From an uncultured Brachyspira sp. (lineage in GTDB: Bacteria > Spirochaetota > Brachyspiria > Brachyspirales > Brachyspiraceae), in the NCBI GenBank assembly GCA_949300355.1, contig CASGDY010000048.1:1-33375 (forward strand): 33,375 nucleotides of DNA. Reading direction: 5' to 3'. Below are positions 18,120 to 25,586 of this stretch, piece by piece (the first letter of the stretch is position 1; every line of letters begins with the position of its first letter). The position numbers and the translations under genes are program-made. The notes under the pieces are model-generated. The model was not told where the DNA came from and did not search any database. It worked only from the letters and a program-made list of their open reading frames with translations.

Positions 18120-18144
18120 AAGTAAATAATATTATTATTTACTT
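18120..18144 (+). promoter_or_regulatory. Leader inverted repeat, copy 5 (perfect)
   Basis: AAGTAAATAAT-ATT-ATTATTTACTT: perfect 11-bp arms, 3-nt spacer, ending 15 nt before the AAGGAA ribosome binding site of copy 5. It could be an RNA hairpin in the leader or an operator. Copy 6 has a compensated T-to-C / A-to-G change in the same stem. Confidence 0.7.
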
Positions 18145-18170
18145 AAATCAAAAATTACAAGGAATAACTT

Positions 18171-19484
18171 ATGAAGAAAAGTCATATATTTTTATTCATT
18201 ATTTTTATGTTTATCATTTCATGCGGTAATAAAGTTACAGCACCTTCTGTAAGTGATATAACATATTATGATCCTAATGAAGCGATAATAAAAACATATA
18301 CTTATAGTATAAAGGATAACAAAGATCAAAGTATGATAGCTAAAGAAGGAGCATTTAAAAAGCTAGCTGAATCAGCAAATGCAATTATCTATGTAGAAGA
18401 AAGTCAGATTGATAAAGGCATCACAAAAGCTGATGTAATATCTTTTTTAAGAGAATTTGAAAATTACCTGCCTAGAGAAATAGAAATATATGGAGAAATA
18501 CCTGATCTTGACGGAAATGGAAAAGTAATATTTTTAATGGCTGATCTTAATACAAATGCAACTACATCAGGACTGGGAGGATATTTTCAGCCGTCTGATT
18601 TAATGAATGGTAAGAACGGAGCACCTGGAGAATATTTACATGTTAATCTACCTACTGATGAAAGAACAGTAGGTACTATGATGCATGAATTACAGCATTT
18701 AATTAACGCTTATAACAATCTAATGCAAGGCAAATCAATGGATATATGGCTTAATGAAGCACTTTCAGAATCTACTTCTCTTATATTTTCAGAACCTATT
18801 GCTGAAGAAAGAGAAGATATTTTTAACAAATCTACTTATTATTCTTTTTACACTTGGAATTTAGCATATAGCAGTACTTCAGGAATAGTCCCAGTTGGAG
18901 GAGATGGAAATATATTGATGAGTTACGCTTCTTCATCAATGTTTATGAAATGGCTTGATAGTAAAACAGGCGGAAATCAGGAAATTTATAAAGAAATAGC
19001 ACATTCTCCTTCTGCACCAACAAGCGAACAAAGACTTATGAATGTTTTATCAAAACATGGTTTTGCAAATGATATGGATACTGTATTGCTTGATTGGATA
19101 GCAGATATAAACAATGGAGTTGTTCCAGGAATAAAGCCAGCAGCTATAGATCCAACTGATCCAAAATTTAATATAGGCGGAACAATAAAATTATTGCCTA
19201 AGTCATTAGTAGTTTACAGCACTGCTGATAATCCGCAAATAACAACCAGCGGTAGATTAGAAACAAGACCATTAGGACAAACTGGACTTTCTGCTGTAAT
19301 AAATACTTCTGTAAATAAAACAGCAGGAATTGCTTTAGCAGCAGATGTTGAAAATCTTACTATAAAGAAAGCAGCTAATTTGAACTCTTCAATTAAATAT
19401 CAAAGATTCAATTTACAAGATAGAGAATATTTCATAGATAAAGTAATTACTGAAGAAGATGAAAAAAATATCAAAAAACAATAA
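18171..19484 (+). CDS. M30-like metallopeptidase lipoprotein, copy 5 (intact)
   Basis: A 437-residue lipoprotein. Signal MKKSHIFLFIIFMF, lipobox IISC, cysteine 18. The conserved ITYYDPN segment follows at residues 30-36. PDLDGNGK (111-118) is a DxDxNG calcium-like loop before a buried strand VIFLMADLNTN. The zinc site is TMMHELQHLINA (HELQH 172-176), followed by MDIWLNEALSES with a candidate third ligand glutamate. A 'STYYSFYTW' segment and 'SSMFMKWLDSKTGG' complete the catalytic region. The C-terminal ~110 residues (AIDPTDPKFN... LLPKSLVVYSTADNPQI...) form a separate domain. Start fixed by AAGGAA at 18159-18164. Predicted to act at the cell surface or in the periplasm; substrate unknown. Confidence 0.87.
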   Translation: MKKSHIFLFIIFMFIISCGNKVTAPSVSDITYYDPNEAIIKTYTYSIKDNKDQSMIAKEGAFKKLAESANAIIYVEESQIDKGITKADVISFLREFENYLPREIEIYGEIPDLDGNGKVIFLMADLNTNATTSGLGGYFQPSDLMNGKNGAPGEYLHVNLPTDERTVGTMMHELQHLINAYNNLMQGKSMDIWLNEALSESTSLIFSEPIAEEREDIFNKSTYYSFYTWNLAYSSTSGIVPVGGDGNILMSYASSSMFMKWLDSKTGGNQEIYKEIAHSPSAPTSEQRLMNVLSKHGFANDMDTVLLDWIADINNGVVPGIKPAAIDPTDPKFNIGGTIKLLPKSLVVYSTADNPQITTSGRLETRPLGQTGLSAVINTSVNKTAGIALAADVENLTIKKAANLNSSIKYQRFNLQDREYFIDKVITEEDEKNIKKQ

Positions 19485-19534
19485 AATAAGATTGTAATTG
19501 TCAGACTGATTCTACAATTTTTATAATAATAAAA

Positions 19535-19563
19535 AACCTGCTCATATATAGAGCAGGTTTTTT
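19535..19563. terminator. Bidirectional terminator 5 of the array
   Basis: 9-bp stem AACCTGCTC/GAGCAGGTT, loop ATATATA, A6 upstream and T7 downstream. Confidence 0.87.
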
Positions 19564-19579
19564 TACATATAATAAAATA

Positions 19580-20053
19580 TTAACTTATTTTTTTTAATGA
19601 ACATCTTATCAAGCTAAAAATGGAAGAATTAACATTAGCCGTAGTTTTTATAATCATAACTATTGTAGCTGAATCATAATTATTGAATGCCATTCTATAA
19701 TAAACTTCAGAAACTGTACCAGTTATTTCAGGAGGCGGTAATAGCGGTGCTTTGTCAACTGAAACATATAAATCAAAAGTATCAATAGTATCTTTTAAAT
19801 ATTTAACAGAATCAACAGGAACATTCATAATTAATACATCAGTATCATTATTTATTTCAACAGATATTGGATATTCTTTCTCAATCCATTTATAAGTATT
19901 AAAATCAATAGCCTCGCACTTATCTGCAACCCAAGTTCCTCTATATTTTCCTATTTCTTCAAAAGTGCTGGGATTTGTAGCATTGTTTTTACAGCCTGAA
20001 ATAAAAATTAATACAGAAATAATAAAAATAATATATGTAATTTTTTTATTCAT
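19580..20053 (-). CDS. Small array lipoprotein, copy 5
   Basis: A 157-residue lipoprotein, lipobox ISGC, cysteine 21. PSTFEEIGK then YRGTWVADK; the core is the most diverged of the intact copies ('ISVEINNDTDVLIMNVPVDS', 'YLKDTIDTFDLYVSVDKAP'). The end is LIRCSLKKIS, where the others end in AELKK; a cysteine near the C-terminus is unique to this copy. Promoter TTGAAT/TATTGT at 20113-20085; ribosome binding site AGAGGT. Divergent from the intact peptidase copy 6. No family recognised; a beta-rich fold is inferred from alternating hydrophobic residues. Confidence 0.8.
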   Translation of the reverse strand: MNKKITYIIFIISVLIFISGCKNNATNPSTFEEIGKYRGTWVADKCEAIDFNTYKWIEKEYPISVEINNDTDVLIMNVPVDSVKYLKDTIDTFDLYVSVDKAPLLPPPEITGTVSEVYYRMAFNNYDSATIVMIIKTTANVNSSIFSLIRCSLKKIS

Positions 20054-20193
20054 TTTTTACCTCTAATAATTTTATTATAAAAATACAATAACATCTATTC
20101 TAAATTTATTCAATATTAGCTAAAAATTAATTTTATTTTTACAAAATATTTGATAACTTTATATTGTAATAATAAGTAAAAAAATTTACTATT

Positions 20194-20218
20194 AAGCAAA
20201 TAATATTATTATTTGCTT
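20194..20218 (+). promoter_or_regulatory. Leader inverted repeat, copy 6 (perfect, compensated)
   Basis: AAGCAAATAAT-ATT-ATTATTTGCTT: perfect 11-bp arms. Relative to copy 5, one base changed in each arm and pairing was kept. Confidence 0.7.
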
Positions 20219-20244
20219 AAATCAAAAATTATAAGGAATAACTT

Positions 20245-21516
20245 ATGAAGAAAAGTTACATATTTTTATTCATTATCTTTATGTTTATTGCTTCATGCGG
20301 TAATAAAGTTACAGCACCTTCTGTAAGTGATATAACATATTATGACCCTAATAACGCCATAAGAAAAACATATTATTATAAAATAAATGACGGCAAAACA
20401 GATGCTATGATTGCTGTTGAAGGGACATTTAAAAAGCTAGCTGAATCAGCAAATGCAATTATTTATGTAGAAGAAAGTCAGATTGATAAAGGCATCACAA
20501 AAGGAGATATATTATCTTTTTTAAGAGAGTTTGAAAATTACATGCCTAAAGAAATAGAAATATATGGAGAAATTCCTGATTTTGACGGAAATGGAAAAGT
20601 AATATTTTTAATGGCTAACCTTAATACAAATGCAACCACATCAATAACGGAAGGATATTTTAGTGCCAATGATTTAATATACGGTAAGTCTGGAGTACCT
20701 GGAGAATATTTACATATCAATGTTCCTACTAGTAAAAGTACAATAGGACTTATGATGCATGAATTACAGCATTTAATTAACTATTATAACAATGCAATGC
20801 TCAAAAACAAAGCAATGGATATATGGCTTAATGAATCACTTTCAGAATCTACTTCTCATATGTTTTCAACAACTCTTACTGATGAAAGAAAAAAACTTTT
20901 TATAAATAATCCTTATTATTCTTTTTACTCTTGGTATTTGATGTATACTGATAAGAGTTTTGTATTTACTCCTAATCATGTATTAATTAGTTATGCTTCT
21001 TCATCAATGTTTATGAAATGGCTTGATGCTAGAACAGGCGGAAAGCAGGAAATTTATAAAGAAATAGCACATTCTGATCCTTCATTAACAACCGAAGAAA
21101 GACTTCTAAATATTACATCAAAATATAGTCTTGGAAATGATATGGATACTGTATTGCTTAATTGGATAGAAGGTATAAACAATGGAGATATTCAAGGACT
21201 AACTATTGGAGCTATAGACCCAACTGATCCAAAATTTAATAAAAATGGAAGCATACCTTTATTGCCTAAGTCATTAGTAGTTTATAGCACCGCTAATAAT
21301 AATATAAGCGGTAATAAATTATCAACAAGACAATTAGGACAAACAGGACTTTCTGTTGTAATAAATAATTCTGCAAATACAACAGCAGGATTTGTTAATA
21401 TAGCAGATGTTGTAGATCTTACTATAAATAAAGCAGCTAACTTGAACTCTTCAATTAAATATCAAAGATCTAATTTAACAGACGAATTATTTTATATAGA
21501 TAAAGTAATTGATTAA
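20245..21516 (+). CDS. M30-like metallopeptidase lipoprotein, copy 6 (intact)
   Basis: A 423-residue lipoprotein: signal core FLFIIFMFI, lipobox IASC, cysteine 18, ITYYDPN segment, PDFDGNGK loop at 111-118, LMMHELQHLINY with HELQH at 172-176, and WLNESLSES. The stretch after the active site (HMFSTTLTDERKK) matches copy 3 rather than neighbour copy 5, while the N-terminus matches copy 5, showing a mosaic. It ends early at FYIDKVID, lacking the EEDEKNIKK tail of copies 3-5. AAGGAA lies 9 nt before the ATG. It closes the array; no small lipoprotein gene follows. Substrate unknown; expected at the cell surface or periplasm. Confidence 0.87.
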   Translation: MKKSYIFLFIIFMFIASCGNKVTAPSVSDITYYDPNNAIRKTYYYKINDGKTDAMIAVEGTFKKLAESANAIIYVEESQIDKGITKGDILSFLREFENYMPKEIEIYGEIPDFDGNGKVIFLMANLNTNATTSITEGYFSANDLIYGKSGVPGEYLHINVPTSKSTIGLMMHELQHLINYYNNAMLKNKAMDIWLNESLSESTSHMFSTTLTDERKKLFINNPYYSFYSWYLMYTDKSFVFTPNHVLISYASSSMFMKWLDARTGGKQEIYKEIAHSDPSLTTEERLLNITSKYSLGNDMDTVLLNWIEGINNGDIQGLTIGAIDPTDPKFNKNGSIPLLPKSLVVYSTANNNISGNKLSTRQLGQTGLSVVINNSANTTAGFVNIADVVDLTINKAANLNSSIKYQRSNLTDELFYIDKVID

Positions 21517-21540
21517 TAAGATATATAGATAATAAAAAAT

Positions 21541-21578
21541 AAAATCAGATTGTTATTATAAATGGCAGTCTGATTTTT
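21541..21578 (+). terminator. Terminator of peptidase copy 6
   Basis: AAAATCAGATTGTTA pairs imperfectly with TGGCAGTCTGATTTT, followed by T's. Related to the AATCAGG hairpins at 9515 and 13091. Confidence 0.75.
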
Positions 21579-21980
21579 TCAATTTTTTATAATAACAAAT
21601 CTGCTCTTTTTAGTATATAAAGCATGTTATAATTTAATAGCAACTAGATTAATTTTTTAACTATTACTTGAGTAGTATGTTTTGTAAATTTTCAATATTT
21701 TTAGATATAAAGTTTATAATATTTATAGTATTTCAAAATTTAATTACAACTTGTTTATGTTAAAAGTAAATTAAAAAAATTACATGAATCAAAAATAATA
21801 TTCTTTATTTTTAAGAAATATTTTAAATAAAATTCTCCTTTAACAAATTATATGTATAATTAGAAAACAATTTTTATTAACAATAATAATAAAATTATAT
21901 TGTTATAATAAATTTAAGTCTGATTTTTTATTAAAAAAAAAATAATACAATAATTAAAAAATTATTAATTAACATAATAT
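21579..21980. other. Gene-free stretch at the right edge of the array
   Basis: Very AT-rich, no open frame of note. At 21599-21632 a decayed version of the array terminator can be made out (CTGCTC...AAGCATGTTA), and the following bases resemble the stop-proximal end of a small lipoprotein gene. This suggests that a sixth - strand gene once stood here. The evidence is weak. Confidence 0.35.
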
Positions 21981-21986
21981 TTTTAA

Positions 21987-22015
21987 TTGACAAAACAATA
22001 TATATATAATAGTAT
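21987..22015 (+). promoter_or_regulatory. Promoter for mraY
   Basis: TTGACA at 21987-21992, a 17-nt spacer and TAGTAT at 22010-22015, 52 nt before the mraY ATG. A better TATAAT at 22005 would give too short a spacer. Confidence 0.5.
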
Positions 22016-22066
22016 ATATAAAATAAATATTTAACTTTTTCAATTATATAAAGGTTGTAAATAATT

Positions 22067-23218
22067 ATGTTGTATCAAATTTTTTACCCATTAAGAGAAT
22101 CATTTTTTGGTTTTAACCTATTTAGATATATTACATTCAGAACTGCAGGTGCTGTAGCTACTGCCTTAATATTAGTTCTATTATTTGCCCCAAATATTAT
22201 AGAGAAATTAAGAAAATTAAATTTCGGACAAGTAGTAAGAGATGACGGACCTGAAACACATTTAGTAAAAACAGGTACACCTACTATGGGCGGTATATTT
22301 ATAGTAGGAAGCATATTGATTAGCGTGCTGTTATGGGCTGAATTAGATAATTTAAAAATCATACTTCTCACTTTATCATTGGCAATACTTTCAATAGCAG
22401 GTTTTTTAGATGATTTTCTAAAAATAAAATATAAAAACTCAAAAGGGCTTCCGGGAAAATATAAAATATTTTTTCAAACTTTTGTGGGAATTATAATAGG
22501 CGTTTATTTATACTATTTTGATAAATCAACATTCTTAATGACATTTGAACTCAATCAAGGCATAGGTGTATTAGAAGCTGTAAAAGTGGCACAAGTTCCT
22601 TCTTCTACTATATTTCTGCCATTTGCAAGTACAATATATATAGACTTAAAAATTTTGTATATACCATTTGCTACATTTGTAGTAGTGAGTATGAGTAATG
22701 CTGTAAATTTAACCGATGGACTTGACGGACTTGCCATAGGGCTATTAATAATAATGTCTATGGCTTTGGCTGTTCTCTCTTATGTATCAGGAAACTCCCT
22801 CATAGCAACTTATTTAAAAATACCTTTCATATCAGATGCAGGAGAGGTTACTGTTTTTGTAGGAGCTTTAATAGGTGCCGGTTTAGGATTCTTATGGTTT
22901 AATGCTCATCCTGCTCAGGTATTTATGGGAGATGTTGGAAGTTTATCTTTGGGCGGAGTTTTGGGTATTATAGCCTTATTTATAAAACATGAATTACTTC
23001 TTGTTATAATAGGTGCTGTTTATGTAGCAGAGGCTTTAAGTGTAGTTTTACAGGTATTTTCTTATAAATTCTTTAATAAAAAACGTATATTCAAAATGGC
23101 TCCTTTACATCATCATTTTGAGAAATCGGGCTGGAAAGAAACTCAAGTTGTATTTAGATTCTATATTATAGGAATCATAATGGCTCTTATTGGTATAGCA
23201 ACTCTTAAAATAAGATAA
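22067..23218 (+). CDS. mraY: Phospho-N-acetylmuramoyl-pentapeptide-transferase
   Basis: A 383-residue polytopic membrane enzyme that transfers phospho-MurNAc-pentapeptide from UDP to undecaprenyl phosphate, forming lipid I in peptidoglycan synthesis. Visible MraY hallmarks are DDGPETHLVKTGTPTMGG near residue 60, the first aspartate pair GFLDDFLK, the catalytic NLTDGLDGLA, NAHPAQVFMGDVGSLSLGG, and PLHHHFEKSGW near the C-terminus. Length is slightly above the usual ~360. It is a single gene here, outside a dcw cluster. tmk follows 78 bp later and may be co-transcribed. Confidence 0.96.
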   Translation: MLYQIFYPLRESFFGFNLFRYITFRTAGAVATALILVLLFAPNIIEKLRKLNFGQVVRDDGPETHLVKTGTPTMGGIFIVGSILISVLLWAELDNLKIILLTLSLAILSIAGFLDDFLKIKYKNSKGLPGKYKIFFQTFVGIIIGVYLYYFDKSTFLMTFELNQGIGVLEAVKVAQVPSSTIFLPFASTIYIDLKILYIPFATFVVVSMSNAVNLTDGLDGLAIGLLIIMSMALAVLSYVSGNSLIATYLKIPFISDAGEVTVFVGALIGAGLGFLWFNAHPAQVFMGDVGSLSLGGVLGIIALFIKHELLLVIIGAVYVAEALSVVLQVFSYKFFNKKRIFKMAPLHHHFEKSGWKETQVVFRFYIIGIIMALIGIATLKIR

Positions 23219-23296
23219 AAATATATTGATTTATTCTTAATAATTGTTATATTTATAATATGGGTAGGGTGTAAATATAATTTAGGAAAAAATAAT

Positions 23297-23908
23297 ATGA
23301 AAGGAAAATTAATAGTATTAGAAGGTATTGATGGTTCAGGAAAATCAAGCATTGGTATGATGCTCACTGATGCTTTGAATAGTATTGGAATAAAATCTAT
23401 ATATACTTTTGAGCCGACTCATGCCTATTATGGTTCTAAATTGAGAGAAAGCATGCTCTCCAAAGATTTAAAACCTGAAGAGGAATTATCATTATTTATA
23501 GCCGATAGAAAAGAACATATAAAACATATGATAAAACCTGCTATTAATGACGGATATGTAATAGTATTAGACAGGTATATGTATTCATCTATAGCATATC
23601 AAGGTGCTAAAGGAATTGATAAAGAATATATATACAATCTGCATAAAGATTTTATATTAGAAGCTGATTTAGTATTTATACTCCATCTTAATATAGAAAC
23701 TGCTTTAAACAGAATCATGGAAAAAAGAGGATTCGTAGATAGATTTGAAAACAAACATTATTTAGAAGAGGTTGATAAAATATTTCATTCTTTTAACGCC
23801 TCATATATACATCATATAGATGCCTCTAAAGATCAAAAATCAATCTGCGATGAAATTTTAAATACTATAAAAGACTCTAAAATACTTCCTCTAGATTCTC
23901 TTCAATAA
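23297..23908 (+). CDS. tmk: Thymidylate kinase
   Basis: A 203-residue kinase that phosphorylates dTMP to dTDP. The P-loop EGIDGSGKSS is at residues 9-18, the DRYMYSSIAYQG motif (DRY and substrate contacts) near 92-103, and there is a lid region with basic residues (EKRGFVDRFE). TAGGAAAA before the ATG is the ribosome binding site. Its 3' end overlaps the convergent ssb gene by 32 bp. Length is normal for the family. Confidence 0.93.
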   Translation: MKGKLIVLEGIDGSGKSSIGMMLTDALNSIGIKSIYTFEPTHAYYGSKLRESMLSKDLKPEEELSLFIADRKEHIKHMIKPAINDGYVIVLDRYMYSSIAYQGAKGIDKEYIYNLHKDFILEADLVFILHLNIETALNRIMEKRGFVDRFENKHYLEEVDKIFHSFNASYIHHIDASKDQKSICDEILNTIKDSKILPLDSLQ

Positions 23909-24293
23909 AATCTGATACTATTTGATTATTGGCAGTCTTTGTATAAGAAGTATTTCCTATGGATTTCTTATCTAAATTTTTTATATCTAATGCTAGTATA
24001 TAAATAGAGCTTTTTTTAGTACCGTCTTTTGCTGTATAAATATTTTGCCTTAATTCTCCGCTTACAAGTACATGTCTTCCTTTAAATAAACTAACCGCTG
24101 CCCTATCTGCATTATATCCCCAAGTAACTAAATCAAAGAAATATACTTCCTTTTGCAAAGTTCCATTTGTATAATAGAATCTGTTATTAGCTATAGAAAA
24201 TTTGCATAGAGATTTTCCATTTTTAGTTTTCATATAAGTTGGATCTTTTGTTAATCTTCCTTCTATTACTACAATATTAGCATTTCCTGACAT
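23877..24293 (-). CDS. ssb: Single-stranded DNA-binding protein
   Basis: A 138-residue OB-fold protein. 'NIVVIEGRLTKDPTYMKTKNGKSLCKFSIANNR' (residues about 6-38, seen in parts), 'YFFDLVTWG' and 'GRHVLVSGELRQNIYTAKDGTKKS' are the classical SSB strands. The C-terminal tail is short and ends EENLEEVF, an acidic tip with terminal phenylalanine in place of the usual DDDIPF, which should still bind SSB partners. AGGAG precedes the ATG. It is not beside rpsF/rpsR, so it may be a secondary SSB, which is inference. Confidence 0.92.
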   Translation of the reverse strand: MSGNANIVVIEGRLTKDPTYMKTKNGKSLCKFSIANNRFYYTNGTLQKEVYFFDLVTWGYNADRAAVSLFKGRHVLVSGELRQNIYTAKDGTKKSSIYILALDIKNLDKKSIGNTSYTKTANNQIVSDFIEENLEEVF

Positions 24294-24378
24294 ATTAAAA
24301 CTCCTATTAATTTATTGTCTTTATGCTAATAGTTAAACAAATTTTTTTATTAATTTAAGCCTAAATTTAATAAAAAAA

Positions 24379-25428
24379 TTATAAAAATAAATAATATAAA
24401 GGGGAGTCCTCTTTAACATAAGGTTTTAATTCTTCAAATGTAAAGCTTATCTCTGTTATACCTACTGTATATGGAGATATATCATTAGCCTGCCATACAA
24501 AATTTATAGAATTAGGAAGCACTCTAAAAGATGAGCTTTCCAATGTTATAGAATTAAATTCATAATAATCTTCTCTGGCAGAACCTGTTTTTAATATTTT
24601 ATCTCTCATTAATGATATTAAATCAGCATTATTAAAGTCTGATATTAAATCTCTTATAGTGATAAGATTAGAACTTTCTAATGAAAATACTTCCTGAATA
24701 TTAGCCTTTGCAGTATAATCTCCGCCTGTATACATAGATGAATAATTATCGAGTGCTATTATTCGGCTGTCTATATATCCAACATTAATTGTATTATCTA
24801 TTTCATAAGTGGTATTACTTGCACCTACATATAGAAGTCCTTTCCATTCATTATAATAATTATCACATTCCTCTTTAACATAATTTATAGATGACTCCAT
24901 ATCAACAGAATTCATATCATTACTCTTACTAAATAAAAGTAAAGTTCTATGATAAGAGAATATAGAATTGCTTATGCTTTCATTTTTATAATAATCAACT
25001 ATATCAGCATAATATACAGGAAGATTTCTATTTAATGAAAACTCCATATCTTTAACTTCCTCTAATTCTTCATATCTTATTTCCGCACTTAATACTATAT
25101 CATCGCTTAAATTACCAACTATAGAAGCATGCATATTATTATTTTCATCAACTTCCTGCATATTTAATTTATTATTATTAATACTGCCTGTAATAACTAA
25201 TTTTTTATTTTTTGTATAATAATAGCCGCTTATTTTTTTATTTTTTTCATTTACATAAAGATACATATCAGCCTTTTCTCCGGATATGTTTCCTTCAAGC
25301 AAATAGAACTTAGATTCCTCTATTTCAGAACCATTTTTATTTTTTTCTGATGAACTATTTTGATTATTATTCTTACATGAGATAAGTAACATAATAAGAA
25401 TAAATACATACAAAGAATTCCTAAACAT
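24379..25428 (-). CDS. Lipoprotein with C-terminal DUF3298 (RsiV-like) domain
   Basis: A 349-residue protein: signal peptide with lipobox LISC (cysteine 18) and a low-complexity Asn/Ser/Lys linker. Residues ~40-130 are a beta-rich domain ('GNISGEKADMYLYVNEKNKKISGYYY'), and the C-terminal half has the DUF3298/DUF4163 pattern: 'YTGGDYTAKANIQEVFSLE', 'ITIRDLI', and the closing 'SINFVWQANDISPYTVGITEISFTFEELKPYV'. This domain is found in the anti-sigma factor RsiV and many cell-envelope proteins; no adjacent sigma factor is present, so an envelope role is more likely. It shares a divergent intergenic region with the moxR-like gene. Confidence 0.78.
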   Translation of the reverse strand: MFRNSLYVFILIMLLISCKNNNQNSSSEKNKNGSEIEESKFYLLEGNISGEKADMYLYVNEKNKKISGYYYTKNKKLVITGSINNNKLNMQEVDENNNMHASIVGNLSDDIVLSAEIRYEELEEVKDMEFSLNRNLPVYYADIVDYYKNESISNSIFSYHRTLLLFSKSNDMNSVDMESSINYVKEECDNYYNEWKGLLYVGASNTTYEIDNTINVGYIDSRIIALDNYSSMYTGGDYTAKANIQEVFSLESSNLITIRDLISDFNNADLISLMRDKILKTGSAREDYYEFNSITLESSSFRVLPNSINFVWQANDISPYTVGITEISFTFEELKPYVKEDSPLYYLFL

Positions 25429-25520
25429 ATATACACACCCTTAACTATTATACTTATAACTGTTAATATATAAATTAATGCCAATAAATCAATACAAATC
25501 ATCAAAATTATTATAAATAA

Positions 25521-25549
25521 TTGACTTTTTATAAAATTAATAATATCAT
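25521..25549 (+). promoter_or_regulatory. Promoter for the MoxR-like gene
   Basis: TTGACT at 25521-25526, a 17-nt spacer and TATCAT at 25544-25549; AGAGG ribosome binding site at 25575-25579. Confidence 0.5.
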
Positions 25550-25586
25550 TGATTAACTATAAATTTCTTAAAAAAGAGGCTTAAAT

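Noticed and set aside
9650-21516. Array as a composite transposon or insertion sequence cluster
   Set aside because: No transposase, terminal inverted repeats or target duplications are visible. The units are explained by tandem duplication.
23877-23908. Functional antisense regulation by the tmk/ssb 3' overlap
   Set aside because: A 32-bp convergent overlap is common in compact genomes, and nothing in the sequence indicates more than a shared end.
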